64,000 nt of DNA from an uncultured Saprospiraceae bacterium (GCA_937941765.1 CALDGQ010000016.1:1-64000); one strand, 5' to 3'. Positions 9,398-18,707 are shown, counted from the first letter of the stretch. Numbers and translations are program-made. Notes: a model not told the origin generated them from the letters alone.

Positions 9398-12025
9398 ATG
9401 GCAAAGAATTTAGTGATAGTAGAGTCTCCAGCAAAGGCAAAGACCATTGAAAAGATTTTAGGTAAGGATTTTACCGTGAAATCGAGCATGGGTCACGTCA
9501 GAGATTTAGATAAAGCGAAGGATGGAGTCGATATCGCTAATAAATTTACCCCTAAATATATAGTATCCCCAGATAAAGAAAAAGTCGTTAAAGATCTTAG
9601 AGATGCGGTGAAAAAAGTGGACGAAGTGTGGTTAGCGACGGATGAGGATCGTGAAGGGGAAGCTATCTCATGGCACCTTTGCAAAGTCCTAGACCTAGAT
9701 GAAAAAGAGACAAAGCGAATTGTTTTCCGCGAAATCACAGAACCTGCTATTAAATCGGCTATCCAAACACCTCGAAATGTAGATCTTAATTTGGTGGATG
9801 CTCAACAAGCAAGAAGAATTTTAGACAGACTAGTTGGATTTGAATTGTCAGGACTACTTTGGAAAAAAGTAAGAGGAAAATTATCAGCAGGACGAGTACA
9901 GTCTGTTGCCGTGAAAATTGTAGTGGAACGAGAAAGAGAGATCATGGCTTTCAAATCCGAACCTTTTTATAAGGTAAACGCAATTTTTTCTGTAAAAGGA
10001 AAAGATGGTCGTATCTCGGAACTAAAAGCTGAATTGCCAAAACGCTACGATACTCAAAAAGATGCCAAAGCTTTTCTAGATAATTGTGTGAACGCAGAAT
10101 TCAAAATCAATAAGATTGATGTCAAGCCTTTGACTCGAAAACCTACGGCTCCATTTACTACTTCTACTTTGCAACAAGAAGCAAGTAGAAAATTGGGATT
10201 CGCCGTAAGACGTACCATGCAGAATGCACAACGTTTGTATGAGCAAGGTTTTATCACTTATATGCGTACCGATTCAATTAGCTTGAGTAAGGTGGCAACA
10301 GATGCAATTGAGAAAGAGATCAAGAAAAATTATGGTGATGAATACCATGAACCACGTGAGTATAAATCTAAAAAGAAAGATGCACAAGAAGCGCACGAAG
10401 CCATCCGACCTTCTTATTTTGATAAAATTAAAGTAACAGATGATGTTGACCAACAACGTCTTTACGAACTTATCTGGAAACGTACTGTTGCTTCTCAAAT
10501 GTCTAATGCTAAGTTGGACAAAACAACGGTTTCAATCGGTATATCTTCAATGCCTGATGAGCGTTTGACTGCTTCCGGAGAAGTGCTTGTTTTTGATGGT
10601 TTCCTTAGAGTTTATTTGGCTGCTAAAGACGATGATGAAGAAGATAAAGACAACAAAGCAATCTTACCGCCTTTGAGTGTAGGTGAAGTGTTGGATTTAA
10701 ACAACATGCAAGCAATTGAGCGTTTTACAAGACCGCCAGCAAGATACACGGAAGCGAATTTGGTAAAGAAAATGGAAGAGCTGGGAATCGGTCGTCCGTC
10801 AACTTATGCACCAACTATTACCCGTATCATGGAGCCTTCAAGAGGATATGTGTTGAAAGAAAAACGAGATGGTGTTGAACGTAAATACAATGTTTATACA
10901 CTTGAAAATAATAAGGTTGAATTAAAAGTTGAAACTGAAAATACTGGTGCTATCAACAACCGTTTGGTAGCTACCGATATGGGAATGTTGGTTTGTGATT
11001 TCTTGGATACTCACTTTGATGATATCATGGATTACAAATTCACAGCTGGTATTGAGGAGAAATTTGACAGTATTGCTGCAGGAGATGAAGATTGGAGAAA
11101 AATGTTGGACAAGTTCTATGATCCATTCCATAAAACAGTAGAAGACACACTTGAAAATGCAGAACGTGCCACTGGTGAACGTATTTTGGGTAAAGATGAA
11201 GAATCCGGGCGTACTATGTTAGTTCGTATGTCTAGATATGGTCCTGTTGCTCAGATTGGTCAGCCGGATGAATTAGGTGAAGATGAAAAACCACGTTATG
11301 CCAATCTTAGAGTTGGTCAAAAGTTGGAAACCATAAAGTTTGAAGAAGCTAAAGAATTATTCAAGTTGCCTAAAACTTTAGGAACTTATGATGATTTGGA
11401 AGTGACGGTTGCAGTTGGTAGATTCGGTCCATATGTGAGATTCGGTGAAGCCTATATTTCTATTCCTAAAGGAGAAGATCCATTAGAATTGTCTTTTGAT
11501 CGTGCCAAGGAATTGATCGAAGAAAAGAAAGAAGCAGATCGTCCGATATTTATGTACAAAGATTTACCGGTAACAAAAGGTAAAGGACGTTTTGGTCCAT
11601 TCTTGAAATACGATGTTTATTTTGTAAATATTCCAGCACGTTTCGACCCTGAAACAATTACACAACCTGAGATGGAAGAATTGATTGCCATCAAGTTGGA
11701 AAAAGAAGCAAACAGATATATTCATCGTTGGGATGAACACAAAGCATCTGTTCAAAATGCAAGATGGGGACCAATCATCGTTTGGGGTAAAAAGAAAATT
11801 AAGTTTGCTAAAATCGAAAAAGAAGATGGTACCGGTTTTAGAAGAATCACTCCAGAAGAAGCGGCAGAGTTGACTTGGGAACAAGTGCAAAAGTTGATTG
11901 AAGCAGAATACCCAACAGCATTTAAGAAAAAGACTCGTAAAAAAGCAACTACTAAAAAGAAGAAACCTGCAGCGAAAAAGAAAACAGCAACGGCCAAGAA
12001 GAAAGCGCCAGCCAAAAAGAAATGA
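9398..12025 (+). CDS. topA: DNA topoisomerase I
   Basis: 875 residues. It relaxes negative supercoils through a transient 5'-phosphotyrosine link. The N-terminal Toprim domain (KNLVIVESPAKAKTIEKIL; TDEDREGEAISWHL) is followed by the type IA core with catalytic Tyr288 in FITYMRTDSISLS. Several Toprim_C repeats follow (RFGPYVRFGEAYISIPKG, KGRFGPFLKYDVYFVNIP, ARWGPIIVWGKKKIKF) in place of zinc fingers. The last 35 or so residues are a Lys/Ala/Thr-rich, histone-like tail. This repeat-plus-basic-tail form is common in Bacteroidota. The start is confirmed by the canonical MAKNLVIVESPAKA. Confidence 0.97.
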   Translation: MAKNLVIVESPAKAKTIEKILGKDFTVKSSMGHVRDLDKAKDGVDIANKFTPKYIVSPDKEKVVKDLRDAVKKVDEVWLATDEDREGEAISWHLCKVLDLDEKETKRIVFREITEPAIKSAIQTPRNVDLNLVDAQQARRILDRLVGFELSGLLWKKVRGKLSAGRVQSVAVKIVVEREREIMAFKSEPFYKVNAIFSVKGKDGRISELKAELPKRYDTQKDAKAFLDNCVNAEFKINKIDVKPLTRKPTAPFTTSTLQQEASRKLGFAVRRTMQNAQRLYEQGFITYMRTDSISLSKVATDAIEKEIKKNYGDEYHEPREYKSKKKDAQEAHEAIRPSYFDKIKVTDDVDQQRLYELIWKRTVASQMSNAKLDKTTVSIGISSMPDERLTASGEVLVFDGFLRVYLAAKDDDEEDKDNKAILPPLSVGEVLDLNNMQAIERFTRPPARYTEANLVKKMEELGIGRPSTYAPTITRIMEPSRGYVLKEKRDGVERKYNVYTLENNKVELKVETENTGAINNRLVATDMGMLVCDFLDTHFDDIMDYKFTAGIEEKFDSIAAGDEDWRKMLDKFYDPFHKTVEDTLENAERATGERILGKDEESGRTMLVRMSRYGPVAQIGQPDELGEDEKPRYANLRVGQKLETIKFEEAKELFKLPKTLGTYDDLEVTVAVGRFGPYVRFGEAYISIPKGEDPLELSFDRAKELIEEKKEADRPIFMYKDLPVTKGKGRFGPFLKYDVYFVNIPARFDPETITQPEMEELIAIKLEKEANRYIHRWDEHKASVQNARWGPIIVWGKKKIKFAKIEKEDGTGFRRITPEEAAELTWEQVQKLIEAEYPTAFKKKTRKKATTKKKKPAAKKKTATAKKKAPAKKK

Positions 12026-12036
12026 TACGTATAGAT

Positions 12037-12087
12037 AGACCAAGCAGGTTTAGCTTTGCTTTAGCTCGGCTCAAACCTGCTTGGTCT
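12037..12087. terminator. bidirectional terminator between topA and lpxB
   Basis: A perfect 15-bp stem (12037-12051 with 12073-12087) lies between convergent genes. Its right arm covers the last codons of lpxB, so the structure is partly coding. No long T-run is present on either side. Confidence 0.7.
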
Positions 12088-13183
12088 CTTCAAACACCAA
12101 CCTAGCCACCCGATCACTAGCACCAACACCACCCAAACGTTCCTCCAAAAGCGAATAAGAAGATAACATTTTATCTCTACTCGAACCGCTAAGAATTGCC
12201 TCTAATTCCATCTTCAAATTCCTAACATTCATATCATGTTGTATCAATTCCGTAACCACTTCTTGGTCCATGATTAAATTGACAAGTGAAATGTATTTGA
12301 TATCGACTAAGCGTTTGGCGATGTGATAAGAGATGGAACTTCCTTTGTAACAAACAACTTGCGGAACCTTGAATAATGCAGTCTCTAAAGTGGCCGTTCC
12401 GGAAGTAACCAGTGCAGCATGCGCGTTGAGCAATAAATCGTAAGTCCTATTTTTCACAAATCCAACATTTCTTTTTTGGCCGACAATTTTTGTATAAACA
12501 TCTTGTGCCATTGAAGGAGCCATGGCAATGACAAATTGGTAGTTTGGATAATCATCCACCAATTGCAACATGATAGATAATAATTTATTAATCTCCTGCA
12601 ATCTAGACCCTGGAAGTAAAGCAATGATAGGTTGATCAGAAAGATTGTTTTCAGAACGGAAATTTTGCGGAGTAGGGTAGGTTGCAATTTCATCTAACAA
12701 TGGATGCCCGACATACTCGACTTTGTAATTGTACTTTTCATAAAATGCCGCCTCAAATGGAAGAATGACAAACATCTTGTCAATTATCTTTTTGATTAAA
12801 TGAACTCGTTTTTCATTCCAAGCCCAAAGTTGAGGAGATATATAATAGTAATTGAGAAATCCATTTTCCTTTGCCCATTTGGCGATTCTCAAATTAAAAC
12901 CTGGATAATCAATGTAGATAATAACATCTGGTTGAAAAGATTGAATGTCCTCTTTGCAAAAACGAATATTACCTAAAATCGTTCGTAGATTGGCAACCAC
13001 TTCTGCAAATCCCATAAAAGCCAAATCTCGATAATGCTTAGCCAAGCTTCCTCCTGCCGCTTGCATCTTGTCGCCTCCCCAAACACGGAAAGTTGCATCT
13101 GCATCTTTCTCTACCAAAGCTTTGATCAGATTGGCACCATGTAAATCACCTGATGCTTCCCCAGCAATTATGTAATACTTCAT
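12071..13183 (-). CDS. lpxB: lipid-A-disaccharide synthase
   Basis: 370 residues. It joins UDP-2,3-diacylglucosamine to lipid X to make the lipid A disaccharide at the inner membrane (GT19 family). Diagnostic text: YYIIAGEASGDLHGANL at the N-terminus, YISPQLWAWNEKR, YVGHPLLDEI, ALLPGSRLQEI and VTSGTATLETALFKVP. It is the last gene of a minus-strand cluster surE / 101-residue membrane protein / lpxB, with 9 bases between it and the gene before. Its 3' end overlaps the bidirectional terminator. Confidence 0.96.
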   Translation of the reverse strand: MKYYIIAGEASGDLHGANLIKALVEKDADATFRVWGGDKMQAAGGSLAKHYRDLAFMGFAEVVANLRTILGNIRFCKEDIQSFQPDVIIYIDYPGFNLRIAKWAKENGFLNYYYISPQLWAWNEKRVHLIKKIIDKMFVILPFEAAFYEKYNYKVEYVGHPLLDEIATYPTPQNFRSENNLSDQPIIALLPGSRLQEINKLLSIMLQLVDDYPNYQFVIAMAPSMAQDVYTKIVGQKRNVGFVKNRTYDLLLNAHAALVTSGTATLETALFKVPQVVCYKGSSISYHIAKRLVDIKYISLVNLIMDQEVVTELIQHDMNVRNLKMELEAILSGSSRDKMLSSYSLLEERLGGVGASDRVARLVFEETKQV

Positions 13184-13192
13184 TTAAAATTT

Positions 13193-13498
13193 TCAAGATG
13201 CAAATAGAAATGAGCTAAAATAATACAACCAAATTCCAACATATAGAAGTGTTGGGAAAATAATTCCCCTCATGGTATTGTAGCCATGTTGTTTGCTCCA
13301 CTTAATAAATGGAATTAAATTCAAACAGATCGCCAACAAAGAAGTAGTTCGTTGTCTAAACGAGCCCGAAAATCCATTGGTGTTGATGATACCAGCACCT
13401 TCTAGTTGTTCATATAACATTAAAAATACAGCATAGCCGACAAATGGAAGTACGATTCCAATAATGACGCCTAAAATGATTGAGTCCTTTTCTAACAT
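13193..13498 (-). CDS. small membrane protein between surE and lpxB
   Basis: 101 residues. Three hydrophobic segments are visible (about 6-28, 52-65 and 78-98), with a conserved-looking basic loop (FRQRTTSLLAI, KWSKQHGYNTMRGI). It is probably co-transcribed with lpxB (9-base gap). I recall similar small proteins next to lpxB in other Bacteroidota, so an envelope role is plausible, but no function is known to me. Confidence 0.7.
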   Translation of the reverse strand: MLEKDSIILGVIIGIVLPFVGYAVFLMLYEQLEGAGIINTNGFSGSFRQRTTSLLAICLNLIPFIKWSKQHGYNTMRGIIFPTLLYVGIWLYYFSSFLFAS

Positions 13499-13636
13499 TT
13501 ATATTACATTTTTTTCCTTATCTTTTAAGTGCGGATGAAGTTTATTTATAACACAACTTTCATCTGAGATTAATTTAGAAACAAAGTACCTTTGTGGTCT
13601 CTGTTTCTTATGTGATCTTTGTGTTAAAAAAAACTT

Positions 13637-14398
13637 CTAAGTATCCATACGCTTCTTCAAAGCCTCATAATCCGTCAAATCAAATTTACTAGGAACCACA
13701 GAAACATACCCATTTTCCAACGCCCAAATATCCGTTTCTTCACCAGCATCTTTGTAAACATATTCTCCTGTCAACCAATAATAGGGTTTTCCATAAGGGT
13801 CTTCTTTCTCAAGATACGTTTCTACCCATTTGCCATTGGCTTGACGACAATATTTTATTCCTTTAATTTCCGCAGCAGGAAGTGCCGGAATATTTACATT
13901 CAACAATTGCGAACCTCCTAGTCCATTCTCCAACGCATCCTTAACTATTTCTCTAACATAAGGTTTACAAACTTCCATGTCTGCTTCATGTGCATAATCC
14001 AAAAAGGAAAACCCAATAGATGGAATTCCTTCAATCGCTGCTTCCATCGCTGCACCCATTGTTCCTGAATAGACAATATTGATCGATGAATTGGAACCAT
14101 GATTAATTCCAGAAACACAAAGGTCTGCTTTTCTTCCTTTTAATACAAAGTGCTTGGCAATTTTGATACAATCAGCAGGTGTGCCTGAGCATTTAAACGC
14201 TTCGATACCATCAAAGCTTTTGACAGGTTTCAATCGCAAAGGATCTGCTAAAGTAATGGAGTGTCCTTGTCCTGATTGTGGGCTATCCGGAGCCACCACC
14301 ATTACTTCCCCAAATTCTTGGACAACTTCTACCAATGCTCTAATTCCTGGTGCAGTTATTCCATCATCATTACAAACTAATATCAGTGGCTTCGACAT
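13637..14398 (-). CDS. surE: 5'/3'-nucleotidase SurE
   Basis: 253 residues. SurE removes phosphate from nucleoside 5'- and 3'-monophosphates using a divalent metal. The metal site NDDG is at residues 10-13 (ILVCNDDGITAPGIRALVE); further motifs are APDSPQSGQGHSIT, SGINHGSNSS and VYSGTMGAAMEAA. It is full length and heads the minus-strand cluster ending in lpxB. Its upstream side faces the composite repeat region and hemH. Confidence 0.96.
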   Translation of the reverse strand: MSKPLILVCNDDGITAPGIRALVEVVQEFGEVMVVAPDSPQSGQGHSITLADPLRLKPVKSFDGIEAFKCSGTPADCIKIAKHFVLKGRKADLCVSGINHGSNSSINIVYSGTMGAAMEAAIEGIPSIGFSFLDYAHEADMEVCKPYVREIVKDALENGLGGSQLLNVNIPALPAAEIKGIKYCRQANGKWVETYLEKEDPYGKPYYWLTGEYVYKDAGEETDIWALENGYVSVVPSKFDLTDYEALKKRMDT

Positions 14399-14429
14399 AA
14401 AAATTGGTTTAAAAAATTAAGCTCTAAGG

Positions 14430-15110
14430 TAGTTTTTTATTTGCTCAATCAGCCAAATGGCTTCATTGGAATTTAGGATTTATAATTCTATGAGGTATGA
14501 TTTTATAGTTTATATATGAGCATGCGGAAGACTTTGCAAAATCTAAAACAATTCGATATTTGTGTGGTTTATGATGTATGATAATATTCTCAATCAGCCA
14601 TAAGCTGTATTTGAATGTATGATGTGACTGTTATCTTAATGCCAAGAGGTTGAAAACCTTTGGCTCGCGAAGGAGCACGTATGCGGACGTCCGAGATGCC
14701 GGTTTCCAACCGCTCATCTCGTGATTGCGAAACAAGGATATGTATCAAATACTGCCAAGAGGTTGAAAACCTTTGGCTCGCGTAGGGGCTCGCGCAGGAG
14801 CACGTATGCGGACGTTCGAGATGCCGGTTTCCAACCGCTCACCTCGTGATTGCGAAATAAGGATATGAATCAAATACCGCCAAGAGGTTGAAAACCTTTG
14901 GCTCGCGTAAGGGCTCGCGTAAGGGCTCGCGTAGGAGCACGTATGCGGACGTCCGAGATGCCGGTTTCCAACCGCTCATCTCGTGATTGCGAAACAAGAT
15001 CATATCATACATCATACATTAAATATCATACATTCAAAAAATATCATACATTCAAAAACAGCCCTTTGGGCAGTTTGAGAACATCAAAAAAGCCCTTTGG
15101 GCTGAATAAG
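14430..15110. repeat. composite palindromic repeat locus (site B)
   Basis: The 753-base gap between divergent surE and hemH is almost entirely repeats. Outer arms are inverted copies: ATGATGTATGAT at 14571-14582 against 15004-15015, and a 14-mer at 14610-14623 against 15025-15038 and again 15043-15056. Small palindromes of CAGCCnnnnGGCT type flank it (near 14450, 14595, 15060 and 15091). The centre is three tandem GC-richer units (annotated separately). No protein is supported; an apparent Arg/Val-rich ORF is a by-product of the repeats. Confidence 0.8.
14641..14999. repeat. three tandem 113-125 bp units with a 1-2-3 internal 12-bp expansion
   Basis: Units start at 14641, 14754 and 14879. 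Each begins GCCAAGAGGTTGAAAACC (hairpin), has GAGCACGTATGCGGACGT in the middle, then a second hairpin (GAGATG...CATCTC) and ends near TGCGAAACAAGG (14728-14737; variant at 14852-14861; 14990-14999). The 12-bp word GGCTCGCGTAAG occurs once in unit 1, twice in unit 2 and three times in unit 3, so unit length grows stepwise. Confidence 0.9.
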
Positions 15111-15127
15111 AAAAAAGTGTATTTTTG
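15097..15127 (+). promoter_or_regulatory. predicted hemH promoter
   Basis: TTG (15097-15099), a 20-bp spacer and TATTTTTG (15120-15127) match the Bacteroidota consensus, 24 bases before the start. The -33 box lies inside the palindrome AGCCCTTTGGGCT (15091-15103), a near copy of one at 15061-15071. Confidence 0.55.
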
Positions 15128-15151
15128 AACCTCAATTCCAAATAAAAAACT

Positions 15152-16177
15152 ATGTTGAAAAAAGGGAAAATAGGAGTTTTGATAGTCAATCTGGGAACAC
15201 CTGACGATCCGGGTAGAGGAGCAGTCTATCGTTATTTGAAAGAATTTTTACTAGACAAACGAGTCATTGATATTTCATGGCTAGGACGTAATTTATTAGT
15301 GCGTGGTATCATTGCGCCATTTCGATCCGGTGCTTCTGGAAAATTATATCAAAAACTGTGGACAGAAGAAGGTTCGCCATTGAAAGTAAATGGAATCAAA
15401 TTGGCAGATGGTGTTCGGGAGAAATTGGGAGATGAATACATTGTCGAATTAGCGATGCGTTATCAATCTCCATCTATCGAATCTGCTTTTAATAAATTGA
15501 TTGAAAATAATATTTCCAAGTTAATTGTATTTCCACTTTTCCCACATTATGCTTCTGCATCGACTGGTTCAGTTCACGAGGAAGTAATGCGATTGGCTTC
15601 CAAGCAGTTAGTGATTCCAGATTTGAAGTTGATCAATTCCTATCATGATGATGATGCGATGTGTGAAATTTTTGCTGAAAATGCTAGGAAACATGATGTC
15701 AAGAGTTTCGACCACGTATTGTTTAGTTATCATGGATTGCCAGTGCGACAAATGGTCAAGTCTGACAACTGTAATCATTGCCAAAAAGTAGAAAATTGTT
15801 GCAACGATATAAGTTATAAAAACCAATATTGCTATACTGCTCAATGCCATGATACCACTAAAGTCCTGGTCAAAAAGCTAGGACTCAAAGAAGGGGAGTA
15901 TTCCATTTGTTTTCAATCTCGACTCGGTCGTGCCGAATGGGTCAAGCCATACACCACCGACGTTTTAAAACAACGTGCTGCCGAAGGAGATAAGAGCCTA
16001 CTGGTATTGTGCCCTGCTTTCGTATCCGACTGCCTGGAAACCACCATAGAAGTCATGGACGAATACCTGGAAGAATGGGAAGAGATGGGCGGTGATCGTA
16101 TCGAATTAGTAGAAAGCCTCAACGCTAATCCGAAATGGATAGATAGGGTTTCGGAGATGGTGGCGGAGTGGGCTTAG
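15152..16177 (+). CDS. hemH: ferrochelatase
   Basis: 341 residues. It inserts Fe2+ into protoporphyrin IX to make protoheme, needed by the heme-copper oxidase and cytochromes later in the window. Family text: IGVLIVNLGTPDDPG, EEGSPLKVNGI, FPLFPHYASASTGSV, the catalytic-histidine motif FSYHGLPVRQ, QSRLGRAEWVKPYT and CPAFVSDCLETTIEV. A cysteine-rich stretch (CNHCQKVENCC ... CYTAQC) follows the histidine motif; some bacterial ferrochelatases carry an Fe-S cluster, but that is not assured here. The gene is transcribed alone from the promoter at 15097-15127. Confidence 0.96.
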   Translation: MLKKGKIGVLIVNLGTPDDPGRGAVYRYLKEFLLDKRVIDISWLGRNLLVRGIIAPFRSGASGKLYQKLWTEEGSPLKVNGIKLADGVREKLGDEYIVELAMRYQSPSIESAFNKLIENNISKLIVFPLFPHYASASTGSVHEEVMRLASKQLVIPDLKLINSYHDDDAMCEIFAENARKHDVKSFDHVLFSYHGLPVRQMVKSDNCNHCQKVENCCNDISYKNQYCYTAQCHDTTKVLVKKLGLKEGEYSICFQSRLGRAEWVKPYTTDVLKQRAAEGDKSLLVLCPAFVSDCLETTIEVMDEYLEEWEEMGGDRIELVESLNANPKWIDRVSEMVAEWA

Positions 16178-16189
16178 GGCTAAAGAACC

Positions 16190-16355
16190 GCAGAATATAG
16201 AACCGTAGAATGTCGAATTTCGAAGTGGAGCTCGTGGACCATCAGATGTGAGTATTTACGAAACAAGGTTTCACGGACTCACTTCGAAATTCGGAGTTCC
16301 CTGTCTGCTCTGGCGGCAGTCAGACAGGCTTGTTCGATATTCGATATTCAAATTT
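16190..16355. repeat. intergenic palindrome with CGAAACAAGG (site C)
   Basis: A 13-bp perfect inverted repeat (16215-16227 with 16280-16292) lies inside longer imperfect arms of ACCGCAGAATATCGAA/TTCGATATTC type. The loop holds CGAAACAAGG (16259-16268). It separates hemH from holA. Its arm words recur at 60.2-60.35 kb. Confidence 0.75.
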
Positions 16356-16392
16356 ACTTTCGTATCTTAGATTTTGAGAAAACAAATTTCCT

Positions 16393-17394
16393 GTGAACTA
16401 CAAAGAGCTCATCAAACAATTCAAATCAGGCGACATCAAACCCGTCTATTTCCTGCACGGAGATGAGCCTTTTTATATGGACAAAATTACCAAGTACATT
16501 GAAGAAAATGTCTTGTCCGAATCAGAACGTGCTTTCAACCAAATGATTTTTTACGGAAAAGAATCGGATCACAAAACGATCATCGATGCAGCTTCCCGAT
16601 ATCCAATGATGGCGCCAAGACAAGTGTTGATACTGAAAGAAGCACAAGAAATGAGAACCCTCAAAGAATTGCTGCCTTATGTAAAAACACCAGTTGCCAC
16701 TACGTTGTTAGTAATTGTTTATAAACATAAAAAATTAGACAAAAGAACTTCATTCGGAAAAGGAATCACCAAACATGCAGAAGTATTTGAATCCAAAAAA
16801 TTATATGATAACAAAGTAGCTGCATGGGTCAATAATTATGTGAAAGAACATAAAGCAACCATTGATCCGCAAGCTTCCCAATTGATTGCCGATTATTTAG
16901 GAACCAATTTATCCAAAGTTTCCAATGAGCTAGACAAATTATTATTGAATGTCGATAAATCAAAAACCATCACTTCTGCCGAAGTTGAAAAGTATATCGG
17001 AATCAGTAAAGACTACAATGTTTTTGAATTGCAAAAAGCATTAGGTGGTCGAGAAATTTTGAAAGCCAATCGGATTATCAACTACTTCATCGCCAATCCA
17101 AAGAAAAATCCATTGGTGGTTGTTATCAGTACCTTGTACAATTTTTACAGTAAAGTATATCAAGCCCATTTTCTCAAAGGTATTTCAGATGATGCATTAG
17201 CCTTGAATCTAAAGATAGGATCCGTCTATTTTGTGAAGGACTACAAACTAGCAGCTCGAAACTATCCATTACCTAAAACAGAAGAAATTTTACACCTATT
17301 AAGCGAATATGACCTCCGTTCCAAAGGTTTGAACAATAATTCTGTCGGTCCAGGCGAATTGCTGAAAGAACTGGTTTTCAAGATTTTACACTAA
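16393..17394 (+). CDS. holA: DNA polymerase III delta subunit
   Basis: 333 residues, starting with GTG. The delta subunit is the clamp-loader wrench that opens the beta clamp. Family features: an N-terminal AAA-like domain opening YKELIKQFKSGDIKPVYFLHGDEPFYMDKI, SERAFNQMIFYG, YPMMAPRQVLILKEAQ, and the C-terminal helical collar (FELQKALGGREILKANRII; NNNSVGPGELLKELVFKIL). No in-frame ATG lies near enough to preserve the conserved start. It stands alone between site C and the island. Confidence 0.93.
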   Translation: MNYKELIKQFKSGDIKPVYFLHGDEPFYMDKITKYIEENVLSESERAFNQMIFYGKESDHKTIIDAASRYPMMAPRQVLILKEAQEMRTLKELLPYVKTPVATTLLVIVYKHKKLDKRTSFGKGITKHAEVFESKKLYDNKVAAWVNNYVKEHKATIDPQASQLIADYLGTNLSKVSNELDKLLLNVDKSKTITSAEVEKYIGISKDYNVFELQKALGGREILKANRIINYFIANPKKNPLVVVISTLYNFYSKVYQAHFLKGISDDALALNLKIGSVYFVKDYKLAARNYPLPKTEEILHLLSEYDLRSKGLNNNSVGPGELLKELVFKILH

Positions 17395-17524
17395 AATCGC
17401 TTTATTTACAACTGTTAAATGTTGAGGATAACTAATGTATAACTTCTCTTTTTTACGGATTACTAGTATTTTTATAGTCCATGAACAGTTTTTTCATATT
17501 TGCTATTAGCAAATTATAATCCCC

Positions 17525-17560
17525 AAGTGGCTTTCGTTAATTCGGAAGTCACTTTTTTTT
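17525..17560 (+). terminator. probable holA terminator
   Basis: An imperfect stem (AAGTGGCTT at 17525-17533 pairing with AAGTCACTT, one G-U) is followed by a T-run, and flanking CCCC/GGGG can extend the stem. Confidence 0.65.
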
Positions 17561-17624
17561 GTGGGGTATTTCGATTTTGTTAATGGATTATGTTCTCGGG
17601 TGAATTTTGTTATATTGAGAGCTA

Positions 17625-18395
17625 ATGAAAAGAAGAAATTGGACAAGAGAAGAATTAATACTTGCTCTTAATTTGTATTTAAAATTACCTTTTGGGAGAA
17701 TGAATAAAAGTACCCCAGAAGTAATTCACTTAGCTAAAGTGATTGACAGGACTCCAAGTGCAATTGCTATGAGACTAGTAAACTTTGCAAGTGTCGATCC
17801 TTATCATAAGAATAGAGGAGTGGTTGGATTATCAGGTGGCAAAAAACAAGTGGAGCCAATATGGAATGAGTTTATTGAAAATAAAGAAGATCTCATTTTC
17901 GAAAGTGAAAAAATTCTTGCAGCAAAAGAAGCTACATCAATTGAAAATAAATTTACCGATATACTGTCTGGGACTGAAAATTTGGTTGGCGAATCACGTA
18001 TTCGTGAAGTCAAAGTTAGAGTAAACCAAAATGTATTTAGACAAATTGTACTTTCAAACTATTCCAGTAAGTGCGCAATTTCAGGAATTGATATACCACA
18101 ATTATTAGTCGCTAGCCATATAATACCTTGGTCAAAAAATAAAAAGGAAAGACTCAACCCGGCAAATGGAATTTGTTTTTCTTCTTTATATGATAAAGCG
18201 TTCGACAAAGGATTCATTGGATTAAGTTTTGATCATTTAGTTTTAGTGTCTTCCAAGTTAAAGAGAAATTCATCCAAACCCTACTTTGAACAATATTTTG
18301 GTCACTTAGAAAACAAAACAATAAATTTACCAGTCAAGTATATTCCTGAAAAAGAATTTCTTGAATATCATTTAGATACTGTTTTTTTAAGATAG
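17625..18395 (+). CDS. HNH-family endonuclease at the edge of the defence island
   Basis: 256 residues. The N-terminal third (RRNWTREELILALNLYLKLPFGRM, TPSAIAMRLVNFASVDP) looks like a helical DNA-binding part. The C-terminal half holds an HNH core: CAISGIDIPQLLVASHIIPWSKNKKERLNPANGICFSSLYDKAFDKGFI, quoted here as CAISGIDIPQ, LVASHIIPWS and NPANGICFSSLYDKAFD. Proteins of this build commonly sit beside restriction systems and some are type II-like restriction enzymes. No partner methylase lies directly adjacent. A free-standing nuclease or a subunit of the downstream hsd/mcr cluster are both possible; the HNH assignment itself is strong. Confidence 0.82.
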   Translation: MKRRNWTREELILALNLYLKLPFGRMNKSTPEVIHLAKVIDRTPSAIAMRLVNFASVDPYHKNRGVVGLSGGKKQVEPIWNEFIENKEDLIFESEKILAAKEATSIENKFTDILSGTENLVGESRIREVKVRVNQNVFRQIVLSNYSSKCAISGIDIPQLLVASHIIPWSKNKKERLNPANGICFSSLYDKAFDKGFIGLSFDHLVLVSSKLKRNSSKPYFEQYFGHLENKTINLPVKYIPEKEFLEYHLDTVFLR

Positions 18396-18707
18396 GGCCG
18401 TAAATCAATCATACATCTACAAATTATAACGGGAATATAGGTAGAGAAAGAAACATGAAAAATTTGAGAACCGAAAAGGAAGGTATTCAAATTTTAAGAA
18501 AGCATATTCCTAACTTCCATTTGATAAATTATGAAGAATATCTTGCTTTAATTCAAACAAAAGAATTCAATATCAATTGAATTTTAAAAATTTTGATAAT
18601 AAGGATTCGTAAACTGAATTGATAGAAGCACTGTAATTTTCCGATTTATAATCACAATAAATTTTCGTTAAAAGATGGTAAATTAGAGGACCAAACAAAA
18701 CAAATAA
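18396..18707. other. AT-rich gap in the defence island with one possible small ORF
   Basis: 312 bases. The only readable element is a 41-codon ORF at 18455-18580. The rest shows no repeat, RNA or terminator that I can support. Confidence 0.4.
18455..18580 (+). CDS. possible 41-residue small ORF or gene fragment
   Basis: The ATG at 18455 follows the purine-rich GTAGAGAAAGAAAC. The peptide opens MKNLRTEKEGIQILRKH and ends QTKEFNIN; it looks protein-like, with an amphipathic helical start. It could be a real small protein or a remnant of a larger gene. No homologue is known to me. Confidence 0.25.
   Translation: MKNLRTEKEGIQILRKHIPNFHLINYEEYLALIQTKEFNIN

Noticed and set aside
11564..12043. 159-residue minus-strand ORF over the topA 3' end
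   Set aside because: Cys/Phe-rich reading opposite the Lys-rich topA tail; a typical shadow frame.
14641..14999. CRISPR-like array (three tandem units)
   Set aside because: The whole unit is conserved, with no unique spacers between short repeats, and there are no cas genes in the window.
14641..14999. Retron-type msr/msd element
   Set aside because: The hairpins are suggestive, but no reverse transcriptase gene lies anywhere in the window.
14898..15128. 76-residue ORF beginning MARVRARVRARVGARM
   Set aside because: It is a translation of the 12-bp repeat expansion and continues through AT-rich repeats; no protein-like character.
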